Shown: positions 47,018 through 56,536 of the stretch, in pieces
Layout: each line of letters starts with the position of its first letter
How positions within the stretch are numbered: the first letter of the stretch is position 1
Assembly (NCBI RefSeq): GCF_004337445.1
Contig: NZ_SJZB01000046.1
Coordinates: 1 to 57,206 of the forward strand
Reading direction: 5' to 3'
DNA length: 57,206 bases
Origin: Parasulfuritortus cantonensis
GTDB lineage: Bacteria > Pseudomonadota > Gammaproteobacteria > Burkholderiales > Thiobacillaceae
Notes under the pieces: generated by a model
The model's input: only the letters and a program-made list of their open reading frames with translations
Databases searched by the model: none
What the model was told of the DNA's origin: nothing
Translations under genes and position numbers: made by a program

Positions 47018-48088
47018 TCAGGCCAGCGCCAGCAGCCGGCCCGCCACCTCGGCGGCGCCGTCCGCGACCACCGGGGCCGGGGCGGCCTGCGCCCACAGGG
47101 CGGCCAGCGGCGCCGCCAGTTCGCCGTTGAGCAGGACCGCCTCGTCGATCCGGCGCATGCGCGCCACGCGCGCCAGCCAGTCGTCCAGGTAGGGCGTCTC
47201 CGGCCAATCGGCGCGCGGGATGGTGAGCACCGGCACGCCGGCCGCCGCCGCCTCGGCGTAGCTGCCGTAGCCGGGCTTGGTGATGAGCGCGTCGGCCGAG
47301 GCGAGGACGTCGCGGAACACCATGCCGGTGTCGCGCAGGGCGCGCGTGCACGGGTGGTCGGCGCGCCAGTCGTCCGGGACCAGGAAGACCAGGCCGCGCC
47401 GGCACGGCCAGGACTCCACCGGCGGCCGGTAGCGGATGCCGCCCATGCCGACCAGGACCAGGCGGTCGCCGGCGGCGAGGCCGAGCCGGTCCAGCAGCTC
47501 GGCGCGGCGGACGCGCCCGGCCTGGACCACGGGCGGCACCGCCACCGTGTTGTCCAGGTCGGCCATGGGCATGGACGGCTGCGGGCGCAGGAACAGGTCG
47601 GCCCCGGCGTAGGCCGCGACCATGACGTCGAGGATGGCCGCGGCACCCGCTTCGCCGCCCAGGTAGTGGCGGAAGATGTCGGCCCAGTTGAGCGAGCACA
47701 TGGCCGCGGAGGCCAGGCCGGCACGCTGCGCCGCGGCCAGGGGCAGGTAGCCGACGTTGCTGAACACGGCGTCGACGCCGAGGTCGTCGAGCCGGCGCGC
47801 CTCGGCCTCCACCCGGGCCGGCCAGTCGCGGTGGAATTCCCGGTACGCCGCCAGGCTCGCCGGCACGTCGGCGCGGATGGCGTCGCGCATGACCAGGTTG
47901 CAGTCGGAGGCCTCGGCGATGTGCCTGAACGGCATCGCCAGGCGCGCCGCCAGGGTCTCCGGCGCCAGGGCGCTGCGGACCACGAACTCCAGGTCCGGCG
48001 CGCGCGCGTGCAGGGCCTCCAGCACCGGCGCGGTCTGCGCCAGGTGGCCGAGGCCGTGGTGGCTGACGGCGACGTACAGGCGTCTCAC
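47018..48088 (-). CDS. GT-B fold glycosyltransferase (MurG/UGT-like)
   Basis: The 356-residue protein has a GT-B N-terminal half starting VAVSHHGLGHLAQTAPVLEAL and a C-terminal nucleotide-sugar-binding half with VGMGG, KPGYGSYAEAAAAGVPVL and a DWLA acceptor region. It resembles UDP-glycosyltransferases and MurG. Donor and acceptor are unknown. It is downstream of hda and mtnA on the same strand, 22 bases from hda, so probably the same operon. Confidence 0.85.
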   Translation of the reverse strand: MRRLYVAVSHHGLGHLAQTAPVLEALHARAPDLEFVVRSALAPETLAARLAMPFRHIAEASDCNLVMRDAIRADVPASLAAYREFHRDWPARVEAEARRLDDLGVDAVFSNVGYLPLAAAQRAGLASAAMCSLNWADIFRHYLGGEAGAAAILDVMVAAYAGADLFLRPQPSMPMADLDNTVAVPPVVQAGRVRRAELLDRLGLAAGDRLVLVGMGGIRYRPPVESWPCRRGLVFLVPDDWRADHPCTRALRDTGMVFRDVLASADALITKPGYGSYAEAAAAGVPVLTIPRADWPETPYLDDWLARVARMRRIDEAVLLNGELAAPLAALWAQAAPAPVVADGAAEVAGRLLALA

Positions 48089-48110
48089 GGCCGCGCCGCC
48101 CCGCCCGCGC

Positions 48111-48779
48111 TCAGGACCGGCCGGCCAGCCATTCGCGCACCAGCGGGACGGTGACCGGCCGCTTCAGGCTGAGCGAGTAGGCATCCAGGGCATCGACGCC
48201 GGCGAGCAGGGAGGGCAGGTCGCGACGGCCGTGGCTGAGCAGGTAGCGCACCACCTCCTCGGCGAGCGCGAGGCCTAGCGCACGCGCGCGTTCGTGAATG
48301 GCCGTGGCGCGGTCGGCCTCGTTGAGCGGGCGCAGGCCGAACACCAGGCCCCAGCCCAGGCGGGTGGCCAGGTCGGCACGCAGGGACAACTGGGCCGGGG
48401 CCGCCGGACCGGCCGCGAGGACCGTGCCGGCCCCTTCGCGGGCCTGGTTGATGAGCGAGAACAGGCGTACCTGGGCCGCCTCGTCGAGGCCGTCGACGTC
48501 GTCCACCGCGAGCAGGCCGTCCAGTTCGTCGGGCAGTTCGGGGCCGCCATAGCGGGCGGCGCGGCCGTGTCGGCCGGCCTCGGCGACCGTGGCCTGGAGC
48601 AGGTGGCTGCGGCCGCTGCCGGCGGCGCCCCAGACGTACACCACCGACTCGGGCAACTCGCCGCGCGCCAGGGTGTCGAGGGCGAGCAGCAACTCCAGGT
48701 TGTCGCCCGGCATGAAGTTGTCGAAGCGCGGCGGCGCCTCGGGCCGGATGTTCAGGACCAGTTGCCGGATGGCGCTCAT
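48111..48779 (-). CDS. hda: DnaA regulatory inactivator Hda
   Basis: The 222-residue AAA+ protein resembles the DnaA ATPase domain: P-loop GAAGSGRS (about 51-58, with Arg in place of the usual Lys as in Hda) and a degenerate Walker B (LLAVDDVD). Hda with the beta clamp stimulates ATP hydrolysis by DnaA and limits replication initiation. The N-terminal QLVLNI is the expected clamp-binding motif. Its ATG overlaps the mtnA stop by four bases. Confidence 0.93.
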   Translation of the reverse strand: MSAIRQLVLNIRPEAPPRFDNFMPGDNLELLLALDTLARGELPESVVYVWGAAGSGRSHLLQATVAEAGRHGRAARYGGPELPDELDGLLAVDDVDGLDEAAQVRLFSLINQAREGAGTVLAAGPAAPAQLSLRADLATRLGWGLVFGLRPLNEADRATAIHERARALGLALAEEVVRYLLSHGRRDLPSLLAGVDALDAYSLSLKRPVTVPLVREWLAGRS

Positions 48780-49855
48780 CGCCGCCGCTCGGGGTAGAGG
48801 TCGAGCAGGCCGGCGCGGCTGGCCGGGCAGACCCCGCGCTCGGTGACCAGGCCGCTGACCAGGCGCGCCGGGGTGACGTCGAAGGCCGGGTTGGCGGCCG
48901 GGCTGGCGGCCGGCGTCAGGCGCACGCTGACCAGTTCGCCGGCCGCGTTCTCGCCGGTGATGCGGGTGACCTCGTCGGCCCGGCGCTCCTCGATCGGGAT
49001 GGCGCGGCCGTCGGCGAGGTCCCAGTCGATGGTCGGGCCCGGCAGGGCGACGTAGAACGGCACGCCGTTGTCGTGCGCCGCCAGGGCCTTGAGATAGGTG
49101 CCGATCTTGTTGGCGACGTCGCCGTTGGCGGCCGTGCGGTCGCTGCCGACGATGCACAGGTCGACCTTGCCGTGCTGCATGAGGTGGCCGCCGGCGTTGT
49201 CGGCGATCACCGTGTGCGGCACGCCGTGCTGAACCAGTTCCCAGGCGGTCAGGCTGGCGCCCTGGTTGCGCGGCCGGGTCTCGTCGACCCAGACGTGGAC
49301 CGGCAGGCCGGCGTCGAAGGCGGCATACACCGGCGCCAGGGCGGTGCCCCAGTCCACCGTCGCCAGCCAGCCGGCGTTGCAGTGGGTGAGCACGTTGACC
49401 GGCCCAGGCCGCGCCTCGGCGAGCGCGCCGATGAGGCCGGCGCCGTGGCGGCCGATGGCCCGGTTCAGCTCGACGTCCTCGTCGCAGATGGCGGCCGCCT
49501 CGGCCCAGGCCGCGGCGCCGCGCGCCTCGGCCGGCAGGGGCGCCAGGCGGGCACGCATGCGTGCCAGCGCCCAGGCCAGGTTGACCGCGGTCGGCCGGGT
49601 CGCCGCCAGGGTCGCGCAGGCGGCATCCAGGTCGGCGCCCTCGGTCATGGCCAGGGCGACGCCGTAGGCGGCGGTGGCGCCGATCAGCGGCGCCCCGCGC
49701 ACGCGCATGACCGCAATCGCCTCGGCGGCGTCGGCCAGGCCGCGCAGGGTGCGCAATTCATAGCGGAAGGGCAGGCGCGTCTGGTCGATGATGACGACGC
49801 CGTCGCGCCCGGGCAGGGGCGCGATGGTGCGGGTGGAGAGGCCGTCGACTTTCAT
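48776..49855 (-). CDS. mtnA: S-methyl-5-thioribose-1-phosphate isomerase
   Basis: The 359-residue enzyme isomerises methylthioribose-1-phosphate to methylthioribulose-1-phosphate in methionine salvage. RGAPLIG near residue 54, THCNAGWLAT with the catalytic cysteine, and GSDRTAANGDVANKIGTY with the catalytic aspartate are present. No other salvage genes adjoin. GATAAT lies 8 bases before the ATG on the minus strand, suggesting a short leader. It heads mtnA-hda-glycosyltransferase. Confidence 0.96.
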   Translation of the reverse strand: MKVDGLSTRTIAPLPGRDGVVIIDQTRLPFRYELRTLRGLADAAEAIAVMRVRGAPLIGATAAYGVALAMTEGADLDAACATLAATRPTAVNLAWALARMRARLAPLPAEARGAAAWAEAAAICDEDVELNRAIGRHGAGLIGALAEARPGPVNVLTHCNAGWLATVDWGTALAPVYAAFDAGLPVHVWVDETRPRNQGASLTAWELVQHGVPHTVIADNAGGHLMQHGKVDLCIVGSDRTAANGDVANKIGTYLKALAAHDNGVPFYVALPGPTIDWDLADGRAIPIEERRADEVTRITGENAAGELVSVRLTPAASPAANPAFDVTPARLVSGLVTERGVCPASRAGLLDLYPERRR

Positions 49856-49863
49856 GGCCCCGG

Positions 49864-49869
49864 ATTATC
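49864..49869 (-). promoter_or_regulatory. candidate -10 element for mtnA-hda
   Basis: The minus strand reads GATAAT ending 8 bases before the mtnA ATG. The predicted transcription start would be within about 3 bases of the start codon. Confidence 0.35.
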
Positions 49870-50008
49870 CCGCAATTCCGCCACGGCTTGGCTGCCACGG
49901 CCGCGGCCGCGGACCGGCGACGATTGCCCGGGGGTCGCGGAATGCATTCGGTTATCCTAATATTTTCATACACCCGGCCTCGGCGCCGGGCCAACCTGGG
50001 CTCCCGCC

Positions 50009-51085
50009 ATGAACAACGAAGCTCCCGGCAACCGCTTCCACGGCCTGCTGGGCAATCTGGGCAAGCTGACCTCGATCCGCGACACCGAACTGGTGGAGCA
50101 GAGCCTGCTGCGCACCCTCGGCCCCCTGCTCGGCGTCCTCGACACAGAGCTCTACCGCCTGGACGAAAGCCAGACCGTGGTGCGGGTGATCTACAGCCAC
50201 CGCTCCAAGGTGGTCGACAGCGACGGCGGCGCCCGCCTGGTCGAGCGCATCGAGGAGATCACCAATCCGGGCGACCTGCCGGCCGAGGTCGTCGCCCTGA
50301 CCGACAACGTCCGCCTGCTGCGCCGGCCATGCACGCGCCGCCAGGGCGACCAGGTGCTGATCGCCTACCCGCTGGTCGGCGACGGCGACGTGCACGGCTA
50401 CTTCCTGTTCAAGCGCGACCGCGAGGTCTCCCCGAACGAGGACACCGTGATCCGCGGCGTCCTCGAGGTGTTCTCGAACTACTACGCCCTGCTCGACGTC
50501 AGCATGCGCGACCGCCTGACCGGCCTGTTCAACCGCCAGGCCCTGGAGAACAGCTTCGAGCGCCTGTGGACGGCGGTCGGCCGGCCCACCTCGGTGTCCG
50601 CCGAGGACGACACCCCCGGCCGGCGCGGCCTCCCCAGCCATAGCTACTGGCTGGCCGTGATCGACGTCGACCACTTCAAGCGCATCAACGACACCTACGG
50701 CCACATGGTCGGCGACGAGATCCTGCTCCTGGTCGCGCGCCTGATGACTTCCATCTTCCGTTCCACCGACCTGCTCTACCGCTATGGCGGCGAGGAGTTC
50801 GTGGCCATCATCAACGCCGAGACGGCCGAGATCGCCCACAACATCTTCGAGCGCGTCCGGCTCGGCATCGCGGCGCACCATTTCCCGCGCATCGACAGCC
50901 TGGCGGTCAGCATCGGCTACGCCGCGATCGCGCCCAACCTGCTGCCGGTGGAGGTGCTCAGCCGGGCCGACCGCAGCCTGTACCAGGCCAAGCAGGACGG
51001 CCGCAACCGGATCTACGACTACCAGGAACTGGTCGACACCGGCGTCTTCAAGGACGTCGACTACGCCGAACCCGAATTCTTCTGA
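50009..51085 (+). CDS. GAF-like/GGDEF diguanylate cyclase
   Basis: The 358-residue cytoplasmic protein has an N-terminal GAF-like sensor (about 20-165) and a GGDEF domain (about 165-335) with the active GGEEF motif at about 259-263 and the DVDHFKRINDTYGH metal/nucleotide segment. An unusual Ser/Asp-rich insertion (about 194-212) lies just before that segment. It probably makes c-di-GMP. TAATAT at 49958-49963 is a possible -10. There is no membrane segment. Confidence 0.92.
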   Translation: MNNEAPGNRFHGLLGNLGKLTSIRDTELVEQSLLRTLGPLLGVLDTELYRLDESQTVVRVIYSHRSKVVDSDGGARLVERIEEITNPGDLPAEVVALTDNVRLLRRPCTRRQGDQVLIAYPLVGDGDVHGYFLFKRDREVSPNEDTVIRGVLEVFSNYYALLDVSMRDRLTGLFNRQALENSFERLWTAVGRPTSVSAEDDTPGRRGLPSHSYWLAVIDVDHFKRINDTYGHMVGDEILLLVARLMTSIFRSTDLLYRYGGEEFVAIINAETAEIAHNIFERVRLGIAAHHFPRIDSLAVSIGYAAIAPNLLPVEVLSRADRSLYQAKQDGRNRIYDYQELVDTGVFKDVDYAEPEFF

Positions 51086-51127
51086 GCCGGCCGCCCCGCC
51101 GGGCCGGCGTGACGGCCGGCAATGCAA

Positions 51128-51133
51128 TACAAT
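51128..51133 (+). promoter_or_regulatory. candidate -10 element for ubiJ-ubiB
   Basis: TACAAT ends six bases before the ubiJ ATG (51140), and no Shine-Dalgarno sequence is present. This spacing would place the transcription start at the ATG itself. Confidence 0.4.
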
Positions 51134-51139
51134 CCGCCC

Positions 51140-51715
51140 ATGTTCTCCGAAGCCACCCTGCTGTCCCTGCTCGACCGCCAGTTGATCCACCAGCCCGGCG
51201 CCCGCGCCTGTCTGGTCCGCCACGCCGGCAAGCAGGCGCGCCTGACCCTGCCGCTGGCGTCGGTGGCCTTCCGGATCGGCGACGACGGCGGCGTCGGTGC
51301 CGCCGACCCCGAGGACGCGATCGCCACCGAGATCGCCATCCGCGCGGAAACGCTGGCTGCCCTGGCGCTCGGCGACCACGACGCCTTCAGCCGCGCCGCG
51401 GTGTCGGGCGACGGCGTCCTGGCCGCCGACATCTCCGCCGCCCTGGCCCGCTTCGACTGGGCCCTGGCGCTGCGACCCTACGTCGGCGACATCCTGGCCG
51501 CCCGGGCCGCCCAGGCGCTGGCCGGGTTTGGCCACTGGCGCCTGCAGGCGCATGAGGCGGTCGGCCGCAACCTGGCCGAATACGCCACCTTCGAGGCCGG
51601 CATGCTGGCCGACAAACACGCGGTGCGCCGCTTCGTCGCCGACGTCGACGCCCTGCGCGACGACGTCGCCCGCCTGGAGGCACGCATCCAACTCCTGGAA
51701 GCCGGCCGCAAATGA
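51140..51715 (+). CDS. ubiJ: ubiquinone biosynthesis accessory factor UbiJ
   Basis: The 191-residue protein has an N-terminal SCP2-like lipid-binding domain (about 5-110) and a C-terminal helical/coiled-coil tail, as in UbiJ. UbiJ and UbiK scaffold the soluble Ubi complex that makes ubiquinone. I choose ATG 51140 (MFSEATLL), which matches family starts, over ATG 51122. Its last bases overlap the ubiB ATG (ATGA), the conserved ubiJ-ubiB arrangement. Confidence 0.88.
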   Translation: MFSEATLLSLLDRQLIHQPGARACLVRHAGKQARLTLPLASVAFRIGDDGGVGAADPEDAIATEIAIRAETLAALALGDHDAFSRAAVSGDGVLAADISAALARFDWALALRPYVGDILAARAAQALAGFGHWRLQAHEAVGRNLAEYATFEAGMLADKHAVRRFVADVDALRDDVARLEARIQLLEAGRK

Positions 51716-53226
51716 GGGCGCTGCGCCTGGTCCGCATCCTCGTCACCGGGGCCCGGTACGGGCTCGACGAGTTCTTCCTCGGCCACGAACGCATCAAGGC
51801 CCTGCGCTGGCTGGTCAACCTGCTGTTCTTCTGGCGCCCGCTCAGGGAGCCGCGTGCCGTGCGCCTGCGCCGTGCCCTGGAGTCGCTGGGTCCGATCTTC
51901 GTCAAGTTCGGCCAGGTGCTGTCGACCCGGCGCGACATGCTGCCCAACGACATCGCCGACGAACTGGCCAAGCTGCAGGACCGGGTGCCGCCCTTCCCGT
52001 CCGAGCGCGCCCTGGCCGTCCTGCGCCGGGCCTACGGGCGCGACGCCCACGAGGTGTATGCCGAGTTCGATCCGGTGCCGGTGGCGTCCGCCTCGGTCGC
52101 CCAGGTCCACCGGGCCACCCTGAAGACCGGCGAGGCGGTCGCGGTGAAAGTGCTCCGGCCGGGCATCGACAAGGTCATCGACAGCGACATCGCGCTGCTC
52201 GACAGCCTGGCCGGCCTGCTCGAAACGCTCTGGTCGGACGGCAAGCGCCTGAAGCCGCGCGAGGTGGTGGGGGAGTTCGCCAAGCACCTCGCCGACGAGC
52301 TGGACATGGTGCGCGAGGCGGCCAACTGCTCCCAGCTGCGGCGCAACTTCGACGGCTCGCCCCTGCTCGCCGTGCCGGAGGTCTACTGGGACTACTGCGC
52401 CGCGGAAGTCATGGTGATGTCCTGGATGGACGGCACCCCCATCGCCCGCGTCGACGAACTGCGCGCACGCGGGGTCGACATCAAGAAGCTGGCGCGGGCC
52501 GGGGTGGAGATATTCTTCACCCAGGTGTTCCGGGACGGTTATTTCCACGCCGACATGCATCCGGGCAACATCCTGGTGACCGATTCCGGGCAGTACGTGG
52601 CGCTCGACTTCGGCATCATGGGCACCCTCAACGACGTCGACAAGAACTACCTGGCGCAGAACTTCCTGGCCTTCTTCCGGCGCGACTACAAGCGGGTCGC
52701 GCAGACCCACCTTGATTCGGGCTGGATCGCCCCGGACACCCGGGTGGACGAGTTCGAGGCGGCCATCCGGGCGGTCTGCGAACCGGTGTTCGACCGCCCG
52801 CTCAAGGAGATCGCCTTCGGCAAGGTCCTGCTGCGCCTGTTCCAGACCTCGCGCCGGTTCGGCATGGAGATCCAGCCCCAGCTGGTGATGCTGCAGAAGA
52901 CCCTGCTCAACATCGAGGGCCTGGGCCGCCAGCTCGATCCCGACCTCGACCTCTGGGCGACCGCCAAGCCCTTCCTGGAACGCTGGATGAGCGAACAGCT
53001 CGGCTGGCGCGGCTGGACCCGCACGCTCAAGGAGGAGGCGCCCTACTGGGGCATGCTGATTCCGCAGCTGCCGCGCCTGGCCCATCAGGCGCTCAGGACC
53101 GACCGCCTGGTACGCCTGGAGGAAGGCGTCGAGCTGATGCTGCGCCAGCAGCGCGCGCGCAACCGCTGGCTGGCCGCCATCGCGACCATGCTCGCGGCAC
53201 TGGTGCTGGCGGCCTTCCTGGGCTGA
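51712..53226 (+). CDS. ubiB: UbiB, atypical kinase-like ubiquinone biosynthesis protein
   Basis: The 504-residue ABC1/ADCK-family protein has the KxGQ motif (K65-Q68), the Ala-rich loop (ASASVAQVH), an HADMHPGN catalytic-loop segment near residue 281 and a DFG motif (LDFGIMG). One or two C-terminal membrane helices end the chain (ending LVLAAFLG). It supports ubiquinone synthesis through ATPase activity. It follows ubiJ in an operon and converges on the FadL gene. Confidence 0.97.
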   Translation: MRALRLVRILVTGARYGLDEFFLGHERIKALRWLVNLLFFWRPLREPRAVRLRRALESLGPIFVKFGQVLSTRRDMLPNDIADELAKLQDRVPPFPSERALAVLRRAYGRDAHEVYAEFDPVPVASASVAQVHRATLKTGEAVAVKVLRPGIDKVIDSDIALLDSLAGLLETLWSDGKRLKPREVVGEFAKHLADELDMVREAANCSQLRRNFDGSPLLAVPEVYWDYCAAEVMVMSWMDGTPIARVDELRARGVDIKKLARAGVEIFFTQVFRDGYFHADMHPGNILVTDSGQYVALDFGIMGTLNDVDKNYLAQNFLAFFRRDYKRVAQTHLDSGWIAPDTRVDEFEAAIRAVCEPVFDRPLKEIAFGKVLLRLFQTSRRFGMEIQPQLVMLQKTLLNIEGLGRQLDPDLDLWATAKPFLERWMSEQLGWRGWTRTLKEEAPYWGMLIPQLPRLAHQALRTDRLVRLEEGVELMLRQQRARNRWLAAIATMLAALVLAAFLG

Positions 53227-53233
53227 GCCGCGC

Positions 53234-53250
53234 GAGCGGCCCGGCCGCTC
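53234..53250. terminator. inverted repeat between convergent ubiB and fadL-like genes
   Basis: GAGCGGCC-C-GGCCGCTC is a perfect 8-base inverted repeat between the ubiB stop and the convergent porin stop, which it overlaps. There is no flanking T tract, so a bidirectional terminator role is only plausible. Confidence 0.4.
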
Positions 53251-54529
53251 AGAAGTGGTGGTTGTAGCCGGCCATCGCCGACACCTGGCTGTGCGTGATG
53301 GTCAGGCTGTAGGGGTTCGGATCGGTCGTCTCGGTCACCTTGGGCGCGTAGGACAGCGCGAACGCCACGCAGCCCGAATCGCTGACCTTGTAGTCGAAGC
53401 CGGCCGTGTAATGCCACTCGACGATGGCCGGGAAGAGCGGTTGCAGGTAGGTGTTCGGGACCGGGTTCTTACCGTAGTTGACGCCCACCCGCACGCCCAG
53501 CTTGTCGCTCACCCGGTATTGCGCCCCCAGGGAGTAGACCGTCTGATCGCGCCAGTCCTGAGGCATGGTCAGGGTGGTGCCGTTGAACGACATGGTGAAC
53601 TTGGACATGGCGTCGGACCAGTTCACCCGGCGCAGGTCCGAGGCGATCATCAGCTTCGGCGTGGCCTGCCAGGCCAGGCCGACGGCATAGGTCTCCGGCC
53701 ACTGGAAATCGACCACCGTCATCTTGCCGCTCATCGAGCCGATCGGGTCGGTGCCGTCGTACAAGGTCATGGTGGCGCCGTCGGCGGAGGTCTTGAGGTC
53801 GTTCAGGTGGGTCTTGCTGTGGTAGGCGGCGCCCAGGGTCAGGGTCGGGCTGACCTTGTAGGTCAGGCCCAGCTTGCCGGCATAGCCGTAGCCCTTGGCC
53901 TTGCCGGTGAAATCGTTGCTGTCCGAGAAGGAAATGTAGGCCGCGCTGGCGCCGCCCAGGTTGCCGCCCATGGCCGCGACCTGGTCGCTGCTCGCCACCA
54001 TGCCGACGTCGAGCATGGCCCAGACGAAGTCGAGCGAGGCGCCGACGGTGAGCTTCGGGCTCACCTCGTAGGCGACCGGGAAGATGACCCGGCCGACGCC
54101 CAGTTCCGAGCGCACGTTTTCGCCCGTACCCATGGAGAACATGCTGTCGCGGCCGTATTCGGTACCCATGCCGCCTTGCGCGAACATGCCGACGCCGTAG
54201 GTCAGCGGACCTTCCTTGCGGCCCCAGCCGATGGCCGGCATGTAGTAGGAATCGCCGCCGGAATCGGCCACGCCGCGCACCGAGACATCCGGGCCCAGGT
54301 GGTGCAGGGCCAGGGCCAGCTGGTCGCCGGGCACCGTCAGGGCCAGGGTGGCCGGGTTGTTCATCATCGCCGCCATGCCGCTGTCATAGGCCATCGCGGC
54401 CCCCCCCATGCTCATCGCCAAGGGCCCGTAGCCCTCCAGGTTCATGCCGTTGGTGGCGTGGGCGGAGAAGGCGATGCACGACAGGGCGATCGCCAGGGGC
54501 GTGGCTCTCAGGGCGGGGATGGTCTGCAT
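53249..54529 (-). CDS. OmpP1/FadL family outer-membrane transporter
   Basis: The 426-residue outer-membrane protein has a signal peptide (about 1-25, ending AFSAHA) and the FadL plug segment TNGMNLEGYGPLAMSMGGA. A long series of beta strands follows and the chain ends in a terminal phenylalanine (NHHF). FadL-family channels import long-chain fatty acids or hydrocarbons. ATG 54529 gives a normal signal peptide. The gene lies downstream of kup, after a 126-base AT-rich gap with a palindrome. Confidence 0.9.
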   Translation of the reverse strand: MQTIPALRATPLAIALSCIAFSAHATNGMNLEGYGPLAMSMGGAAMAYDSGMAAMMNNPATLALTVPGDQLALALHHLGPDVSVRGVADSGGDSYYMPAIGWGRKEGPLTYGVGMFAQGGMGTEYGRDSMFSMGTGENVRSELGVGRVIFPVAYEVSPKLTVGASLDFVWAMLDVGMVASSDQVAAMGGNLGGASAAYISFSDSNDFTGKAKGYGYAGKLGLTYKVSPTLTLGAAYHSKTHLNDLKTSADGATMTLYDGTDPIGSMSGKMTVVDFQWPETYAVGLAWQATPKLMIASDLRRVNWSDAMSKFTMSFNGTTLTMPQDWRDQTVYSLGAQYRVSDKLGVRVGVNYGKNPVPNTYLQPLFPAIVEWHYTAGFDYKVSDSGCVAFALSYAPKVTETTDPNPYSLTITHSQVSAMAGYNHHF

Positions 54530-54611
54530 GATGTCTGTTCTTTGGTCTGTTTGCGGGAGCGGGGGATGGTAGCGAATCAGTAAATCAGCATAGCCCAATA
54601 TTCTTATAGGC

Positions 54612-54630
54612 ATATAAAACGTATTTATAT
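54612..54630. promoter_or_regulatory. AT-rich palindrome upstream of the FadL-like gene
   Basis: ATATAAA-ACGTA-TTTATAT is a perfect 7-base inverted repeat in a stretch of about 60 AT-rich bases (54585-54640), conspicuous in this GC-rich region. It lies about 85 bases upstream of the porin start and 26 bases past the kup stop. It could be a repressor site or an UP-like promoter element. Confidence 0.45.
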
Positions 54631-54655
54631 TCAGGGCTCCGCGCCGGCGGGCCGG

Positions 54656-56536
54656 TCAGATCTCGACCTGGACGCCCATCTCGACGACGCGGTTCGCGGG
54701 GATGCGGAAGAAGGTCATCGGGCTGACGGCGCTGCGCGCCATGGCGGCGAACAGGTGCTCGCGCCATACCGCCATGCCGTCGCCCCTGGTCGGGATCAGG
54801 TTCTCCCGGCTGTAGAAGAAGGTGGTGTCCATCATGTCGAAGCCGTGGCCGCAGGTGCAGGTCGCCAGGGCGGCCGGGATGTCGATGTCGTCCATGAAGC
54901 CGTAGCTGACCGCGACCCGGTAGAACCCCGCGGCCAGCTGCTCGGCATGCAGGCGCGCGTCGCCCGCGACATAGGGGACGTCGTGGTAACGCACGGTCAG
55001 GATGACGACCCGTTCGTGCAACACCTTGTTGTGCTTGAGGTTGTGCAGCAGGGCGCGCGGCGTGCCGCTGGCATCGGCGGTCATGAACACCGCGGTCCCC
55101 GACACCCGCAGCGGCGGATGGGCCTGCAGGCTGGGCAGGAAGTCTTCCAGCGGGATGTTCTCCGTGCGCAGCCGGCGCAGGACGATCTCGCGGCCGCGCT
55201 TCCAGGTCACCATCAGGCTGAACACGACCAGCGCCACGGCGAGCGGGAACCAGCCGCCGTCCGGGATCTTGACCGCGTTTGCGGCGAAGAAGGACAGGTC
55301 GACGCTGAGCAGGGCCAGCATGCCGAGCAGGGTCGCGAACAGGCCGAGGTCCCAGCGCACGCGCATGACCACGAACACCAGGATGGTGTCGATGGCGAAG
55401 GTGCCGGTCACCGCGATGCCGTAGGCGGCGGCCAGGTTGCTGGAATCCCGGAAGCCGAGGATCAGCGCGGCGACGCCGAACATCAGGACCCAGTTCACGA
55501 ACGGGATGTAGATCTGGCCGGCCTCCCTGGCCGAGGTGTGGTGGATGGCCAGCCTGGGCGCGAAACCCAGTTGGATGACCTGGCGGGTCACCGAGAAGGC
55601 GCCCGAGATGACCGCCTGGGAGGCGATCACGGTGGCCGCGGCGGCCAGGCCGACCATCGGATAGAGCGCCCATTCGGGGGCCATCAGGTAGAACGGGTTG
55701 CGCACCGCCTCCGGGGCGCGCAGCAGCAGCGCCCCCTGGCCGAAGTAGTTGAGCAGCAGGGCCGGCAGGACGTAGCCGAACCAGACCAACTGGATCGGCC
55801 GGCGGCCGAAATGGCCCATGTCGGCATAGAGCGCCTCGGCGCCGGTGATGGCCAGGACCACGGCGCCCAGGATGAGGAAGCCGGCCAGGCCGTGACGATG
55901 CAGGAACCCGACCGCGTGGTGCGGGTCCATGGCCGCCAGCACGCCCGGATTGCCCAGCACGCTGAACAGGCCGAGGACGCCGAGGACGCCGAACCAGACC
56001 AGCATGACGGGTCCGAACAGGCGCCCGATGGTGCCGGTGCCGTAACGCTGCAAGAAGAACAGGCCGACCAGGATGCCGAGGGAGAGCGGCAGGATGAAGG
56101 GATGCAGGGCCGGCGAGCCGACCTGCAGGCCCTCGATCGCCGACATCACCGAGATCGCGGGGGTGATCAGGCTGTCGCCGAAGAACATCGAGGCCCCGGC
56201 GAAGCCGAGCATGGTCAATACCCAATGGATGCGGGAACCGAGCGGCGCCTGGCGCTGGGCGAGCGACAACAGGGCGAGTATGCCGCCCTCGCCCTTGTTG
56301 TCCGCCCGCATCATGATGCCGACGTACTTGAGGGAAACCACCAGCATCAGGGCCCAGAAGATGAGCGACAGGACCCCGAGCACGTTGGCATGGGAAAAGG
56401 CCAGGTGGTGGCCGCCGAAGACCTCCTTCATGGTGTACAGCGGGCTCGTGCCGATGTCGCCGAACACCACGCCCATGGCGGCGAGCGCGAGACCGGCCAG
56501 GGGCGACTTGTCCGGCGCGGGATGGGCACTGGGCAT
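54656..56536 (-). CDS. kup: Kup potassium uptake transporter
   Basis: The 626-residue protein is a typical Kup/Trk-type K+:H+ symporter: GVVFGDIGTSPLYT near residue 23, GEGGILALLSL, about 12 helices, and a C-terminal cytoplasmic domain (from about 450) with MTADASGTP and HNLKHNKVLHE. The chain appears complete. The ATG overlaps the stop of the upstream membrane glycosyltransferase gene (ATGA). Confidence 0.96.
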   Translation of the reverse strand: MPSAHPAPDKSPLAGLALAAMGVVFGDIGTSPLYTMKEVFGGHHLAFSHANVLGVLSLIFWALMLVVSLKYVGIMMRADNKGEGGILALLSLAQRQAPLGSRIHWVLTMLGFAGASMFFGDSLITPAISVMSAIEGLQVGSPALHPFILPLSLGILVGLFFLQRYGTGTIGRLFGPVMLVWFGVLGVLGLFSVLGNPGVLAAMDPHHAVGFLHRHGLAGFLILGAVVLAITGAEALYADMGHFGRRPIQLVWFGYVLPALLLNYFGQGALLLRAPEAVRNPFYLMAPEWALYPMVGLAAAATVIASQAVISGAFSVTRQVIQLGFAPRLAIHHTSAREAGQIYIPFVNWVLMFGVAALILGFRDSSNLAAAYGIAVTGTFAIDTILVFVVMRVRWDLGLFATLLGMLALLSVDLSFFAANAVKIPDGGWFPLAVALVVFSLMVTWKRGREIVLRRLRTENIPLEDFLPSLQAHPPLRVSGTAVFMTADASGTPRALLHNLKHNKVLHERVVILTVRYHDVPYVAGDARLHAEQLAAGFYRVAVSYGFMDDIDIPAALATCTCGHGFDMMDTTFFYSRENLIPTRGDGMAVWREHLFAAMARSAVSPMTFFRIPANRVVEMGVQVEI

